The notes under the pieces were generated by a model, which had not been told where the DNA came from, made no database searches, and was given only the letters and a program-made list of their open reading frames with translations. A stretch of 64,000 bases of DNA from Apiotrichum sp. Y4204 (taxonomy: Eukaryota > Basidiomycota > Tremellomycetes > Trichosporonales > Trichosporonaceae). The stretch lies in contig JAMYHL010000070.1 of the NCBI GenBank assembly GCA_025531455.1, positions 1 to 64,000 of the forward strand, read 5' to 3'. Shown here in pieces: positions 1-14,019 of this stretch. The translations under genes were made by a program, and so were the position numbers. Numbering within the stretch: the stretch's first letter is position 1; each line of letters starts with the position of its first letter.

Positions 1-1
1 C

Positions 2-94
2 GACTCGGGACGGTACTATGTGCAGGTCGTGGACCGCACCCGGCGCCTCAAGTACGACGAGGAGATGAACCGGCGCGTCTCGCGGCGGAACTAG
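2..94 (+). CDS. 3' end of an unidentified gene (partial)
   Basis: An open frame enters from the left edge and ends at TAG 92-94. The visible 30 residues are basic and polar, ending in RRVSRRN. No domain can be recognised from so short a tail. It is read as coding because the frame is open from the first base and the following sequence lacks any spliced continuation. Function unknown. Confidence 0.5.
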   Translation, partial: DSGRYYVQVVDRTRRLKYDEEMNRRVSRRN

Positions 95-1607
95 TGCAGC
101 TCCAGCTTGTTGCCGAGTTTTGCAGTCTTGCATTTTGGCCGCTGCTGGCAGGATCTGCCCCGGCTGTCAATGTCTTGGCCTGCCCCTGCTGTTATCTGAT
201 TGTTGTCATTTGTGCCTTATCCGTGTGTCTGACCCGAGGGGATACCGCCACTCGCTACTGTCACCCCCATCTGCCTGTTATCTGTCACCCATCTGTCCTC
301 ATGCCCAACTCTCTCACAAGATCGATATCCTGTCCGTTCCGTAGAGTGTATACAGATTCATGCATTGTATTTACATACCTAGAGGAGCGGGCAAGCCGGG
401 TAGGGCAATGAAGGAGACCGGTGTCCAACGAAGCACGCATTGGGAACGATATCACGGGAGGCTCGAGGGTGTGGATATCATGGACGGTAAGGGGTATGGC
501 AAGGTCATGCAGCTCCACCCTGAAGATTGTAAACTACATCTCGACACCGCTCGATGGCATCACGTACAGTACCTCCGAGCGCGCGTCAAGCCCAGAGCGA
601 GCCAGAGCGCCGGGGATCTCCGCGTTCAGTACTAGTGCCAACAGCCGCGCCGACAGTCATGTGAACAACATGGGTTCCAGAACGCGACGAACGTTCACCA
701 AACAGGTGGAGCCACCTCGTTCGTGGCAGACGGGAGTGAATAAGTCTTGTCAGTCTGCAGCACATCACAATCAAACGCAGTCCAATTCGCTGCCAGCCTC
801 GGGGATAGACTGTGCAGCAGAGACGATGCCCCTGCCCGCTTGGGTCGGCTGGAGTGCGTGCGGGGAATTCGCCGACGTGCTCGATAAGCTGTTTGCTGGG
901 CCGCAGTGCCGTGCGGACGAGATTGCGTTTTCGTGTAACTGTAACCGCTGCGAGCGCGTGAGCCGTCGGCAGAGGGTCCAATGCAATGGCGCGGAATGCG
1001 CGCAGTTGTAGTAGTAGTCTTGTTGATATTTCGGTCTCTGCCTCTCTGCCTGCCTGTCCGTAGTTGCAGCGCCACTATGTTGCATACTGGCTTGCTGCCA
1101 CGCGGTGTCCATGAATTACCTAGTTGCCTTAGTTGAGAGACTTCAGACGTCATTGGCGGCGGCGACATCATGCGGCGATATTTCCAGGAGGCTGCAACCT
1201 GCCCGAGTGCCCTAGTCCCGAGTGAGGTCAAGTGTCTGTGGCCCGTGTGCTTCGGAATTGCACTGATGGGATGGGGGGATGAGATGGGGAGCAACAGAGA
1301 GTGTGGTGTAGTGTTTCCGAACCCGGGACGCAGGCCCGAAGGCGGCGGCGGCGGGGGCTGCGCGCACGGTGACCCGCAGAGAGGGTTATCTGATTAGCGA
1401 TCATGGGTTTGTGTGTGTGTGTCCCCCACTTCCTCTCCACTTTTTTACAGACCCAGTTGTGACAACGACAACGTTTTCTCCATTCCTCAACCACCATCCT
1501 CTCCACCTCGAATACCGTTGACTCCACTCCTCCCCCTCATTCCATTCCCCATTCACCCCCGGCTGCACTAGTGTTCCCCTTCCCCACCACCACTCACCCA
1601 ACACCCC
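95..1607. other. intergenic stretch, no gene supported
   Basis: About 1.5 kb. Open frames here have no splice-consistent extension and no recognisable protein. It holds a GT microsatellite near 1407-1421. From about 1430 to 1607 a strongly C/T-rich tract leads into the next start codon, as is common for promoters and leaders in this window. Confidence 0.6.
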
Positions 1608-3456
1608 ATGCTCGGCAAGATAAAGTCGGCCGTCGCCTCCGCGATAGGCACGCCGGTGAGCACGCCGGCCGCGAGCCGCGCGCACACGCCGTACGACCTC
1701 GAGGAGCCTGATGAGCCGTACCGCGACGAGCACCACACCGAGGCCCGCGCAAAAGAGTACATGGAGCTCGCGGCGGCCCTCGCGCGCGCCCACGTTCCCG
1801 TCAGCAGTGCCGACTGCGCGGCATGCACCGAGCCGTGTCCGTCCGAACTGAACGGCAAATCTGCAGGAAATGGGAGCGTCACGGAGATTGGGAATGCGTG
1901 GGACGGCAAGACGTACGACGAGTATGTCATGGAGAAATACGGCGAGCTCGGACACATGCCCGGCACGGTGGACACGGACTGGGAGACGGACCTCGCTGGC
2001 TCGGGCGGCCCGCCCGTCGGCCGCGTCGTCGTCATCTCTACCGCAAAGAGTAACTGGCTCCGGGACCATGTGGTGGGTATCCGATCGACGGGGGAGGTGG
2101 GCGGAGTACAGCGGGGTCTGGGGGTTGGAGCAACAGATGCAACAGATACTGACACCTTAGGACGAGAAGGACTCGCTGTCATACCAGATCAACGAGTACA
2201 TGTCGACGCTGCCGGCAAGCAAGCCGCCAAAGACCAAGGATGCGGACCCGCTCAAGCCGTCCGAGTACATCCTGCCGTCGGCGTTCCCGGCGCCCTCGGA
2301 GACGCTCAAGAAGCCGGTTCCTTACCTGCCATCACTGTACTCGTCGTCGCTCGTCTCGCAGTCCGACGACCCCACCGACCAGATGTGTATCGTGTTTCCC
2401 GACTGGAAGGCGGTCCTCGAGGTCGAAAACTCGGCGCCGGGAGCAAAAGCGCTGTACGAGGGCGCGCTCGCCGGCACGCTCGGCGCCGCAGGCCGCGTCC
2501 TCCAGGACAACGGAGAGGGCACCGAGAGGCGGAGGTCATGGGTCCTCCCATACCGTGCCATTGTGTTGCTTTGTGAGTTTTGCTGATAAGAAATTTGGAC
2601 CGGACCCGACCGGCTAAATTTGTTCGTGGCGCCATGGCACGACCCTCTTTCTTACCCTCCTACCCTCCTTACCCTCCTTACCTTGTTGGCCGTCGTCGTC
2701 GCGACACCTCGTGCCCTTGTGCACATGTTACACACCCGTGTGGTCTGTGCGCGTGCCTCGGCGCATGCGGCGCGGCACAAATCCGACACACCAGGCCGTG
2801 CACCCAAATCCGGACTCTCGACATCTAGATTCCACCGCTGACATCAGGTTCGCACAAGACGCGCGACAAGCGCTGCCACATTGCGTCGGGTGTTCTTCGT
2901 CCAGCGTTCATCAAGTGTCTCGAGAAGAACGGCATCGCGGTAGACGAAACGGGCGCGTCGCTTGCATGTCTCGACGGACCGCCTCTCGAGGAGATTGAGG
3001 GCTCGGATGCAGAGCGCGAGGAGGAGGTTGGCCGGCGCATCGAGCAGATTGACGGCGTGCACGGCGGCGAGGGCGGAGAGGTTGGTCTATTCAATATCAA
3101 CCACCTCGGCGGTCACCGATACGCAGGAGTCATGCTGGTGAGTTCAGGGTTGCGCAGATATCAGGACATGCGGCAGTCATTCCCGTCGCCACTTGTGCAG
3201 CTGTCCTCCGCCACGGAGCGCCTCTCCCCTACATCTTGCTTCTCGGGGCATTTCGACGCCAAATCACTAACCCTTCCAGATCCTCTTCCCGTCCGGGGCG
3301 TATCTCTCCTACGGGCGCGTAACGCCACACGAGGTGCCGCGCGTGGTGGAGGAGACTATTCTGCAGGGCAAGGTCGTTCCCGGACTCTTGCGCAGCGGTC
3401 GGGGACTAGCGCGGCCAGGCGCGACCGGCAAGGACTGCGGGTTCCTTTCGTGGTAG
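1608..3456 (+). CDS. AIM32: sucrase/ferredoxin-like protein (AIM32-type [2Fe-2S] thioredoxin fold)
   Basis: Four exons: 1608-2072, 2161-2572, 2848-3137, 3280-3456; 447 aa. The family (yeast Aim32, plant and bacterial sucraseferredoxin-like proteins) has a thioredoxin-like fold carrying a [2Fe-2S] cluster; Aim32 acts in mitochondrial redox quality control. The ligand pattern is visible: a Cys-x8-Cys (LLCSHKTRDKRC, made by splicing across 2573-2847) and then a NHLGGH motif, followed by the family signature FPSGAYLSYGRVTP and a GKVVPGL tail. An N-terminal CAACTEPCP motif, near residue 70, is also present. No clear mitochondrial presequence is seen, so location is uncertain. Intron 2 (275 nt) is much longer than the others. 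The assigned symbol is by family, not proven orthology. Confidence 0.8.
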
Positions 3457-3557
3457 AGAGTGTGGGATGAGTGACGGAGTGATGGAGTCGCGGAGTGCTA
3501 GAGTTGGCAACAGGAGCGCCAGAGCGGGCGAAACATGAGACATAGGAGACAGAAGGC

Positions 3558-3640
3558 AGTCGCAGGTCACAAATCGCAAGTCGCAAGTCACAAGTCGCAA
3601 GATTGCAAGTTCCATGTCACAAGTCGCGAGTCTCGAATAA
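3558..3640. repeat. degenerate 7-bp tandem repeat (GTCGCAA/GTCACAA)
   Basis: Downstream of the AIM32-like gene the sequence repeats a heptamer alternating between GTCGCAA and GTCACAA for roughly ten copies with some decay. Similar heptamers recur in other gene-free stretches of the window (about 12447, 31975 and 46841). Confidence 0.6.
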
Positions 3641-4146
3641 CTAGTCACTGGTCATCGTCTCTGACTGGCTGCCAGTGTGTATTCTGTAGCTACCATTGTG
3701 CGTGAAGGGAACACCCTCCTTGGTTCCGTCCTCGAGCTGCCGGATACGAGATACCGGAGTGTAGATTGCCGTAGTAGTTACCAACGGCAGTACCCATGGA
3801 TATTATAACATGCATGTGCATGTGCTCGAGCATGGTCATCATTGTGGCTTGCGTCGCCGCTCGACGTCTGCTCGTCGTCGATGTGTAGCTGCTGCAGCAA
3901 CGTGCACAATATTCTATTACGTCATTCCCAAAAGCACAGCGGCCCGTCCCCCACCCCCAGACCTCCACGTTCGCCTCTTCTGATGCTTCTCGTTTTGTGA
4001 ATTGCAGTAGAGTTCCAAACAACCCTATTTCCCCTCCGTCCCACATCCCCAACAACACGGCTTCTGACACGACAACGAGCGAGCGAGCAAACCGAAACCT
4101 ACAGCCCTATCCCGCTTTCGGCTCTTCTCTCCACACCATCTCCAGC
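3641..4146. other. intergenic / promoter of the GMPPA-type gene
   Basis: No coding signal. The last 180 bases before the ATG at 4147 are C/T- and A-rich with few Gs, typical of leaders in this window. Confidence 0.5.
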
Positions 4147-6027
4147 ATGACTGTCACAAAGGCCGTGATCCTCGTCGGCGGCCCGTCAAAGGGCACGCGC
4201 ATGCGTCCCCTCACCTTGGACTGTGAGTAGCGAGTGAAGCGGAGTGAAGTTCGAGCGGGAGCGGAGCAAAGTAGGAGGGCCCGCACGTCGCGCGCCGCAT
4301 AGCGCGTCTTTATTACCTGTGGTTCTCGCTGACACCAGGCGCCAAGCCGCTCCTCCCCATCGCCGGCAAAGTACGCACGCACACACCAAACCCCCCCGTA
4401 ATTGTCCATCAACTGACCGCAGCCCATGGTGTGGCACCCGCTCGCGGCGCTCGCCAAGGTCCCGGGACTGAGCGAGATTATCATGATTGGGTTCTACGAG
4501 GACTCGGTCATGGCGCCGTTTGTCAAGGAGAGCCAGCGCGAGTTTCCGGATATCAGGATTAGGTGCGTTGCTGGATGAGAGTGGGTGGGGAGGGAAGTGG
4601 AGAAGAGGAGGGGAGGGGGATTATCTGATGAGAGCCAGGCGGAGCGGACGCGGTGGGATGAGGCGGGGCAGAATTGGGATGGGTCGGGAAGGATTGGCAT
4701 ATCAAGGCGGACACCGAGATGAACGCATGCGCATGGTCCGATACTGACGGCAGCTATCTCCGCGAGTACCGCTCCCTCGGAACCGCCGGCGGTCTGTACC
4801 ACTGTGAGTAGCGGTGAGGCGTGGTTGCGCGCGGCGCGGGGCTGGCGGCGGATAAGAAACGGCGTCACTGGCTCGATCACTTGGGTCACGTCGGAACGCG
4901 ATCGGGCCCGCCCCGTAGTTGATCTCTAGATCTCTCCTGACCCCAGTCCGCGACTCGATCCTCCGCCCGCCGGTGCCGCAGCACATCTTCATCTGCAACA
5001 TTGACATCTGCTCGAGCTTCCCGTTCACCGAGATTCTCGAGCTGCACGGCAAGCACCGCGGTGTCGGCACGATCCTCGGTGTCCAGGTGAGTTGAATGCC
5101 TGTAGCGACGCTTATCCGTTCCAGGTCAAGAAGGAGACGGCGACGCGGTACGGATGTATCGTGTCGGACCCCGAGACGTCGCTCGTGCTGCACTATGTCG
5201 AAAAGCCCGAGAGCTACATTTCCAACACGGTCAACGGCGGTGTCTACCGTGAGCTGGTGTTGTGAAGCTTCCAGCTGACGACAGTCTTTGACAAGGCGCT
5301 CTTTGACGAGATCAAGATCGCCATGGACGAGAAGACTGCGCGTGCTGCGTGAGTACGAGCCTGTCCACGCGTCTAACCTGTTCAGAGAGGACCCGCTCGT
5401 CGAGCTTGACGAGAATCTCCAGCTCGAGCAGGACGTGATTGCGCCGCTGGCGGCCGCCCGCAAGATCTACGTGTACGAGACCAAGGACTTTTGGCGGCAG
5501 ATCAAGACTGCCGCTTCGGCAGTCACCGCCTCGGGCCTCTACCTCAAGCAGTACAGCAAGACGCACCCCGAGCTGCTGGCGACGGGTCCCAACCTCCTGC
5601 CGCCAGTATACGTCGACCGCTCGGCGCACATTGACCCGACGGCGCGCGTGGGGCCCAACGTCGCGATCGGTCCCGGTGTGAACGTGTGCGCGGGTGCGCG
5701 CATCGCCAACGCCATTGTCCTCGAGGGATCCACGATCGACAAGCACGCCGTCGTCATCAACGCCATTGTCGGCGCCGACTGCCGTCTTGGGCAGTGGGCG
5801 CGCGTCGACGGACAGCCCGAGCCCGAGACAGAGGTCAAGGGCCAGATCTCCGTGTCTGTCCTTGCGAGCGAGACGACCCTCTCGCCAGAGACACACGTTC
5901 GCAGCTGCATCGTCCTTCCTAATGTGAGTAACTGGGGCTGTACGAGGGTCCGAGCGCCAAACGGCCCGAGCTGACACCCTCGCAGAAGGCGCTCAACAAG
6001 AACGCCGCCAACCAGGTCCTCCTCTGA
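4147..6027 (+). CDS. mannose-1-phosphate guanylyltransferase, GMPPA type
   Basis: Nine exons: 4147-4222, 4339-4370, 4423-4562, 4754-4803, 4947-5086, 5125-5248, 5285-5348, 5386-5923, 5986-6027; 401 aa. The N-terminal nucleotidyltransferase fold starts with LVGGPSKGTRMRPLT, which has the two-residue insertion seen in the GMPPA branch rather than the GGYGTRLRPLT of the catalytic GMPPB/PSA1 branch. Further matches are a YVEKPESYISN stretch, a hexapeptide left-handed beta-helix region in the last 130 residues (repeats such as VGPNVAIGPGV), and the ending NQVLL. In animals GMPPA binds GDP-mannose and restrains GMPPB; GDP-mannose feeds N-glycans, mannans and capsule-type polymers. Cytosolic. Whether this protein is catalytic cannot be told from sequence. 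Confidence 0.88.
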
Positions 6028-6331
6028 GCCTGGCTTCCGGCTCGTGCGACCAAGACGATAGAATACGGACGATACAGCGTACAGCACGCATCACACGCGC
6101 ATACTCGATGTCGGCGGTGGAATCTAGTGCCTAGTGCCAGTACCATGTGCAATGCTATATACATGTTAATCACGTGCGGTGGGGCGTGCATATGTCTGTC
6201 TCCGTATGTCTCCAAGTGTCTATTCTTACAGTGGTCCGAGGGGCCAGGATTAGTGCGGACCCGCCGCCGTCTAGCATCTACGTCGGGAATGGGGTGCGTC
6301 TCACTACTCTGAATCCGGATTTCAGGCAGGT

Positions 6332-6575
6332 CTACATCTCGAGCAGCCTGTCGATCGCGAGCCCGAGGTCGTCGCCACACCCATAGAGAACCGCATCGAC
6401 AATCTCCTCGTCGAGCGCCGGGAACATCTGCTGCAGGGTCGCGACGCTCGCCGCGCGCGCGTGCTCGCGCGCCTGCTCGCGCGCATACTCCTCGTGGCTC
6501 GCCTCGAGCGTCGCACTCAGCTCGCCCCGATGCCGCCGCGCAGCCTGCGGAGACGGCGAGTAGTACTGTTGCTGT

Positions 6576-6607
<32 letters not shown>

Positions 6608-9180
6608 CGGGGAGGGCGAGTAGAACTGTTGCTGTCCATGTTGCTGCGCGTACGCACCGGGATATCCGCCGGGATACTCCATTTCCTGGCGGAGCTGCTG
6701 CTGGCGCTGGAAGGCGGCTGCCTGCTGGTGCGCCATAGCGGCGTGGTACGCCTCGGGCGTCGGCGTGCGGTCGCGCGGCGTCGTCGCCTCGCTCGTGCCT
6801 GGGCTGAGGCCGAGTTGAGCGAGCAGCCGGCTCGGGGGATGCGGTTGCCCGGAGCGTCCAGGCTGCGGCGTCTGTGGTCCCTGCGCCTGCTGTTGCTGCT
6901 GGTGCCAGCGTTCGCGCTCGCGCTCGTCCTCGCTGTCGTCCCCGTCCTCGCTCTCCGCGGCGGCCTGCATCGAATCGAGAATCTTGCCGATCGCCGAGAG
7001 CGGGCGGGAGACCGCCTCCTTTGCGGCATCGCCGGTGCGCTGGAAGAACCGCTTCGTCCCGTCCAGCGCGGCGGCCGTTGCTGGGAGGGAGAGCGGGCGC
7101 GCGGGCTCCTCGCCTGGGGAGGTGGCAAAGGGCGACATGTCGGCGCCACTTGGGGCCTCGACGCGCGGCGATGTCGGAGAGGAAGGCAGCTCGCGGATCG
7201 CCTGCTCGACATTCGACTCAAACTCCTCCTGCGTAATGTTCGACAGTGACGAAGCGTCCATCGTCTCGATAAATGCAATAGCACCCTGCAAGGACGAGAG
7301 GTAGTACCCTCCCTCGCCGGTCAGTTTCTCGGGGTTGCGGAAGCGATTGATGTACTCCATGTTGGAGAGCATGTTTTCGGGGTTGGCGCGGAGGACGACA
7401 AAGATGAGGATCGGGACAAAGGCGTCCGCCCCGGCCTCGTTGCCCTGCGTGTGCCGAATCAAGCCGAAAATGACCTTGCAGCAGTTGAGGATACAGATCA
7501 TCTTGTCTCGCGGCGCCTTGTAGTGGTTGATCTTGAGGAGCTCCTGCTCTGCGAATGCGAGGAAGCCGGAGGATTGCTCCCCCGCGGGGATGTCGAGATG
7601 CTTCTCCTCGACCCACCCAAACAGGCGCACACGCTGCGCAAACACCGCGTCGCGCTCCAGGTCGTCAGTCGTGATCGTTGTCGAGCTCGTGAGTTGGGGC
7701 GTAAACGTGCTGCCGTCAGAGGGGTAATGATAAGTTTACGCACTAGGGGTATAACCGGTTCATGACGAGTTTCTCCATCGCTTCGAGGGCATTGTCAAAC
7801 TCGGCGGGCGTCTGCGATCGCCACGGCTCCACGACGCGCATCTTTTCTGAGATGAACTGTGTGTGAGCGAAAAGATTGCAGCAACTTTCCCAGCTGACTC
7901 TCGCTTAGAACTCACAGCAAGAAAGTCGCGAATCAGCTTAATCTGCTCATTGACAGTGAACGGCTTGCGGGCAAAGTTCGTGAGGAAGCTGGAGGGTGAG
8001 CACTGGACTACGATTCGAATACCCACCTCTTGAGATATCGCGCAACGGGATCGGCAGGCTTGGTGCGCAGGTCGCGCAGGAATCCCGCAAAGTTGAACTG
8101 CGGCTCCTCGGTCGGTGCCGCGCGCCCTCCGACCGGCGGCGCAACCTCGCCCTGTGGCTGGGACTTGGAGCGCGAGTGGCCTGGGGACGCGGCCCGCGCG
8201 CTCCGCGTGCTCCTTGTACTGCGTGTGCTGCGCATGCTGCCTGCACTCGGTGCGTGCGCGTGCCCTTTCCGTGAGGGACCCGGCGGATGTGGGGGCTGCG
8301 GGGAGTGTGGAGATGCCGATGCGGGAGACTGGGACGTGGTGGAAGCAGACTGGCCAGCCTTGTGCGCCGGTTTCTCGGGCACGGGGGCTGGCGTTGCAAA
8401 GGGGTCAAACTCCTCGAGATCGGCAGACACGCGGGTGGTATGCGGCGGGGGCTTGAGGGGCGCGGCGGGGGTGCGCGCGCGCGCCGGGGCAGGAGTAAGG
8501 AGGGAGGAAGTGGTTGTGGTGATTGGGCGGAGGGACGAGCGGCGGGGCGGGCGGGTGGTGAGCGTCGCGCCGGGGGAGGAGTTGGAAGACGACGCCGAGC
8601 CTGACGGCGAGGGCGAGCGCGAGGTGGACGACGAGGGGGCGAGGTGCGGCGACGGCGGGGCCGAGCCGGAAGGAGAAGCTGAGAGTGAGGAGCGGGGGGA
8701 GGGCGCCGAGCCAGACGAGTGTCCAGAGTGCCCGGAGTGCGCCATGTCAGTCACGATAGCGGGCGGCTGGGGATGTCTTGGATCAGAGTGCGCAATGGGC
8801 GACGACTGGGCGACGGTCGGCGACGCGGGCGCCACGGCCGCGACGTTAATGGCCGCGAGCGATGTGGCGAGCGGAGACCCGGGCGTGGGCGCAGGCGCGG
8901 CGGCATGGTCCGTGGGTGCCTCCCCGTCCTTGTCCTTATCCGTGTCCTTGTCTGTGTCCTGGTCGGCGCCCTCGTGCTCCTCCGTGTCCTTGCCGTTGTC
9001 GCCGTCTCCACTCTTCCCAGCGTCGACAGGAGCGACGGGACTCGGAGCGTCCCCGGCCGCAGCGGGACTCAAAGCCTTCACGTCCGCGGGATCGCTTGTG
9101 CCCCCGCCCGCGCTCGTGGTACCATCCCTGTCCTTGTCCGTCCCCGCCATGTTCTCCGCCGGCGTGTCGGTGTGGGGCAT
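6332..9180 (-). CDS. VPS9: VPS9-domain Rab5/Vps21 guanine nucleotide exchange factor with CUE domain
   Basis: Four exons on the minus strand: 9180-8027, 7988-7916, 7856-7744, 7709-6332; 905 aa. It activates Rab5-type GTPases on endosomes and binds ubiquitin. The first ~380 residues are Ser/Pro/Thr-rich and disordered. A helical bundle (about 385-445) leads into the VPS9 domain (about 465-620; LTGEGGYYLSSLQGAIAF near its end). Then come a disordered region, a run of about 14 Gln (6566-6607), and a C-terminal CUE domain (last ~42 residues, with the MFP and LL signatures MFPALDEEIVDAVLYG). Yeast Vps9 is 451 aa, so this protein is about twice as long through disordered parts. The frame is open upstream to 9315 but without ATG; the first ATG (9180) was chosen, with another at 9150. 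Confidence 0.9.
6566..6607 (-). repeat. CAG/CAA trinucleotide run encoding polyglutamine in VPS9
   Basis: Fourteen consecutive Gln codons, mixed CAG and CAA, between two near-identical SPSP-containing segments (FYSPSP and YYSPSP). Such a run is prone to length change between strains. Confidence 0.85.
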
Positions 9181-10225
9181 GCGCGCCGTGTAATGCGCGG
9201 TGCTGAGCGGGTTGGAAGTGATGAGGGCGGGGAAGGGGGAGGGGGAGAAGCGTGGAGAGGTATGTACTGAAGCTGAAGCAGGAGCTGGAGTTGTTATTGT
9301 TGGTGTTTCTGACACTGTTGCTGTGTTGGTGTTGTCGTTTTCTGACGGTTGTTCAGAGACAGCACCAGCAAGGGGTTGTTTGCGTGGCTTGGATGCCTTT
9401 GTGGAGGTGTGTAATACCCATTAGGACGCGCGTCTAATACAGTAGTACGCTATCATAACAAGTCTTGTAATGCAACTTTGTATTCCGTGGTGCTTCTGTG
9501 GGTGCTCGCTCGGCATGCTCGGCTTCTGAGTGCCTGCTGCGGCCCAGTTGGCAGCCACAGAGACAAGAAAGGCCAGGCACATTAAAAAAGTACGTGTTCC
9601 ACTTTAGAGTCGCGCAATCGTCCCAATCGTCCCATTCTCGGTCCATCTCTGTTGCGTTGCCATCCTCGACAGCCCCCTCGGATGCCCAATGCTCGCGCTC
9701 GTACTTTTACTGACCGTGCATAGGTATCAGCTCATAAGTCAGTTTTAAACGTCAACTGCGCCAGTGAGACATCTTCCTGCATGACAGCCTCAATTGCTTC
9801 AAAGCTTCAAACCCATCTATCCCACGCTCCCGAAATCTACACACCCACGCTGCACCCGGTCACTCCACGCCATCACTTCATACAGACTCGTCACTCATAT
9901 AGCATCAGCCCAGCCTGTATAATCAGACTGCGCAGGGGTGGGACATGGGTGGTAGTAGGCTTAGTCGCGCACGTAAAACAGAGGCCACGGCTACGAGGTA
10001 GGGGAAGGGAAGGGGAAAACTACTAGGTAGAGACATCAAGGGGAAATTGGTTGGGGATGATTGCCGAAGCCGTAAACTACGTTAGGATGGCGAGACGGTA
10101 GAAGGAGGGTGGGAAATCTGGTAGCAGTACAAACGGAAGGTGGGAAAACAAGGCGCACTCGGTGGACGCAATTAGGAGATGCTTGCGGCACCAAGCGCAT
10201 CAGTGTTGGCGACAACACCACACGT
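9181..10225. other. gene-free stretch between VPS9 and RHO1
   Basis: Promoter and leader of VPS9 plus the RHO1 3' side. No spliced reading frame or RNA gene was recognised. Confidence 0.5.
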
Positions 10226-11860
<1,635 letters not shown>

Positions 11861-14019
11861 GATTGCTGTTAGAGTTGGTGGGTGTTGGGGTGTTGAGGAA
11901 AGGGGTGGTGGTGGTGGTGGGGAGGAGGTAGGTCGAGGAGCTGTTGTTGGTGGTGAGGAGGGTGGTGTTGGTGACGAGAGAGCGTCGAGTATAAAGATGG
12001 AGAGAGAGAAGAGAGAGGAGAGAAGAGAATACGGTTAGGGAAACACCACCCAGGCGGTGGCAGGACAGCGGGCAACAGCAGTGGTGGGTGTGGTGGGTGT
12101 GTGCTGGTGGTGCAATGGTGCACACTGTGGTGTTGGCTGGGGGTGTGTGTGGGTGTGGTGTGGCAGAGGTGGGAGCGGAGCAGAGGGAAACAGAAGAGGA
12201 GTGAGCAGAGTACACACTCACACACACACACAGCACACAGCCCCTTGGGCCCCTTGCCTCCTCCGCCAGGTTGTACCATGGGCTTTTTCTCGCGCCTCGT
12301 CACGACATCCGGTCATCCAGGTGCGCAGGTGCACTGTCTTTGTGTGGGAGGAAAAAAAGGGAAAAACCCCCTTCCTACCCCCAGCCAGCCAGCCAGGCCA
12401 GTAAAAAAAAAAGGGGGGGAAAAGGGGGGCGGGAAGCTAACAAAGGGATGACAAGTCGCAAGTCACACTCTCTCCCCTGGTGCTGCTGTGCAGTGCTGGG
12501 GGTCGTGGCTGGATGACCCCGGGGAACACACGGGGTAATCGGCCCGCAGCTGTTCTAATGTCATCCTAGTCCCATTCCCAATATACTACTACTTCTCCAA
12601 AGTCTTCCTAATCCCCCTCCCTCCCACTCTAGTCCAGGGGTGGCAACGCCAATCATTAAAAAGGTGATCCACGGTGCCCGATTACCGCGCAGTGCACACG
12701 ATCGCCGGATCAATGCTGCAATGCTGCAGTGCTTCAGCGCTGTGTCTCGCATCTGGTGCACCATGCACCACGCACAGTTGCGGGCGTTTGCCACCGAGCA
12801 TAGGTCCGATGTTGACTGCAGTGCAGCACGGAATGCATACGGTAGATTAAAAAAGAGAACAAAATAATGCATGCTTAGGAACAGCCACCCCACTGCGATC
12901 AACTGAAACTCGTCACCCAACGCGCACCGCGTCGCGCCACCGGGCACCGCGGAGCAGGGGGGCGGCGCGTTGCGTCTCTATTTGCACCGCGCACCGCCAG
13001 GCTGCCAGGCCGCCAGTAAAGTGGGACGATGCAGTGATGCTCAATGATGCTCATTAGGATTACGATTAGTCCCGGCCAGGGCACGTTCATTAAGGCGGTG
13101 TATTCGAACGAAACGGATTTGAACCTGAATATCGGCGGTACCGGAATTATGTGTGTGGCTCTGGGCTGCGCGCTGCGCAGTGGCCCAGTGGGGGTATACT
13201 GCAAGTGTCCCTGCCGTTTCACGCTGTGTTCCAGAATTCCAGAATCGGGAGTAGGAACCCAATCCGTTAATCCGAGAGAAAAAAGTGAGCCGCAACGCGC
13301 AACGCGCAAGAATTGCACAATTGCAGAATGGCCCATGGCCCATCGACCCAACTCGGCCCCCCTGCGCGCGCGAAATGGGGTACTTGGCGCCGAAACGTGC
13401 CGTCACTTCTGCCTGTGCATGTGAATGGGTTACTGAATGCGACTCTGGAATTCTCGTAGCTCTCGTGAAGCTGTGCGGCCATGTGCGGAGGTATCCGGGA
13501 TCCGGGATCGGGGTCGCGACCCATCACATGGCTGCCAGGCACAGCGTTGTGCGTTGCTTGCATTGCTCGTGTGCGGAGTTGCTATTGTGGCCTGAGGAAC
13601 CACTAGTGGCCTGCACTTCTGGATGTGTGGCACTGTGGCACATTCTTCCTCGCCGTACATGTTGCCTCCTACCCTCGCCTCTCGCAGGCTCACAGGACAT
13701 GGAACGTTTTACATTGACAAGGAGAGAAGAAATGATCATGATTGAGAATGAATGGAATGGGACTAGACGTCGAATGGAATGAAGGAGATGACAAGGAGGA
13801 GAGAGGACATTAGCAACAGAGTCCAAGCGAGGAACACTCCGACGACCCCCAGCGCCAGCGCAGCATCAACGACTGGGCCGACGCGGAAGCTGGGACGGAA
13901 GGACGGGTGGTCGACCCCTGTAGACTCCGCTGCAACAATTCTCTCGACTACAGACAGACGATGGAGCTCAGCCGACAACTGGCCCTAAAGCCTGGCTGCA
14001 ATTATGCACTGGTGTATGT
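11861..14019. other. long gene-free stretch (RHO1 leader and spacer to RDI1)
   Basis: About 2.2 kb. From 11861 to about 12060 the minus strand is strongly C/T-rich and is probably the RHO1 leader. A CA run lies at about 12218-12236. Open frames at 12561-12947, 13044-13424 and 13763-13978 lack matching start codons, splice partners or recognisable products. No RNA gene was recognised. Confidence 0.55.

Noticed and set aside
8030..9193. Long plus-strand open frame opposite VPS9 exon 1
   Set aside because: It lies entirely antisense to a Ser/Pro-rich coding region with G/C-rich third positions; the product is low complexity and shows no domain.
9181..9315. 45-residue N-terminal extension of VPS9
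   Set aside because: The frame is open upstream but begins with GTG, not ATG; the first ATG is at 9180.
12278..12321. ATG with a myristoylation-like start (MGFFSRLV) followed by a possible donor
   Set aside because: No second exon that keeps phase and makes sense could be found; it lies in the region upstream of RHO1.
12561..12947. Minus-strand frame of 128 residues in the RHO1-RDI1 spacer
   Set aside because: No recognisable domain, no splice partners, and codon use unlike the neighbouring genes.
13763..13978. Minus-strand frame with a hydrophobic C-terminal half downstream of RDI1
   Set aside because: It has no ATG at its start, sits in the RDI1 3' flank, and resembles no known small membrane protein.
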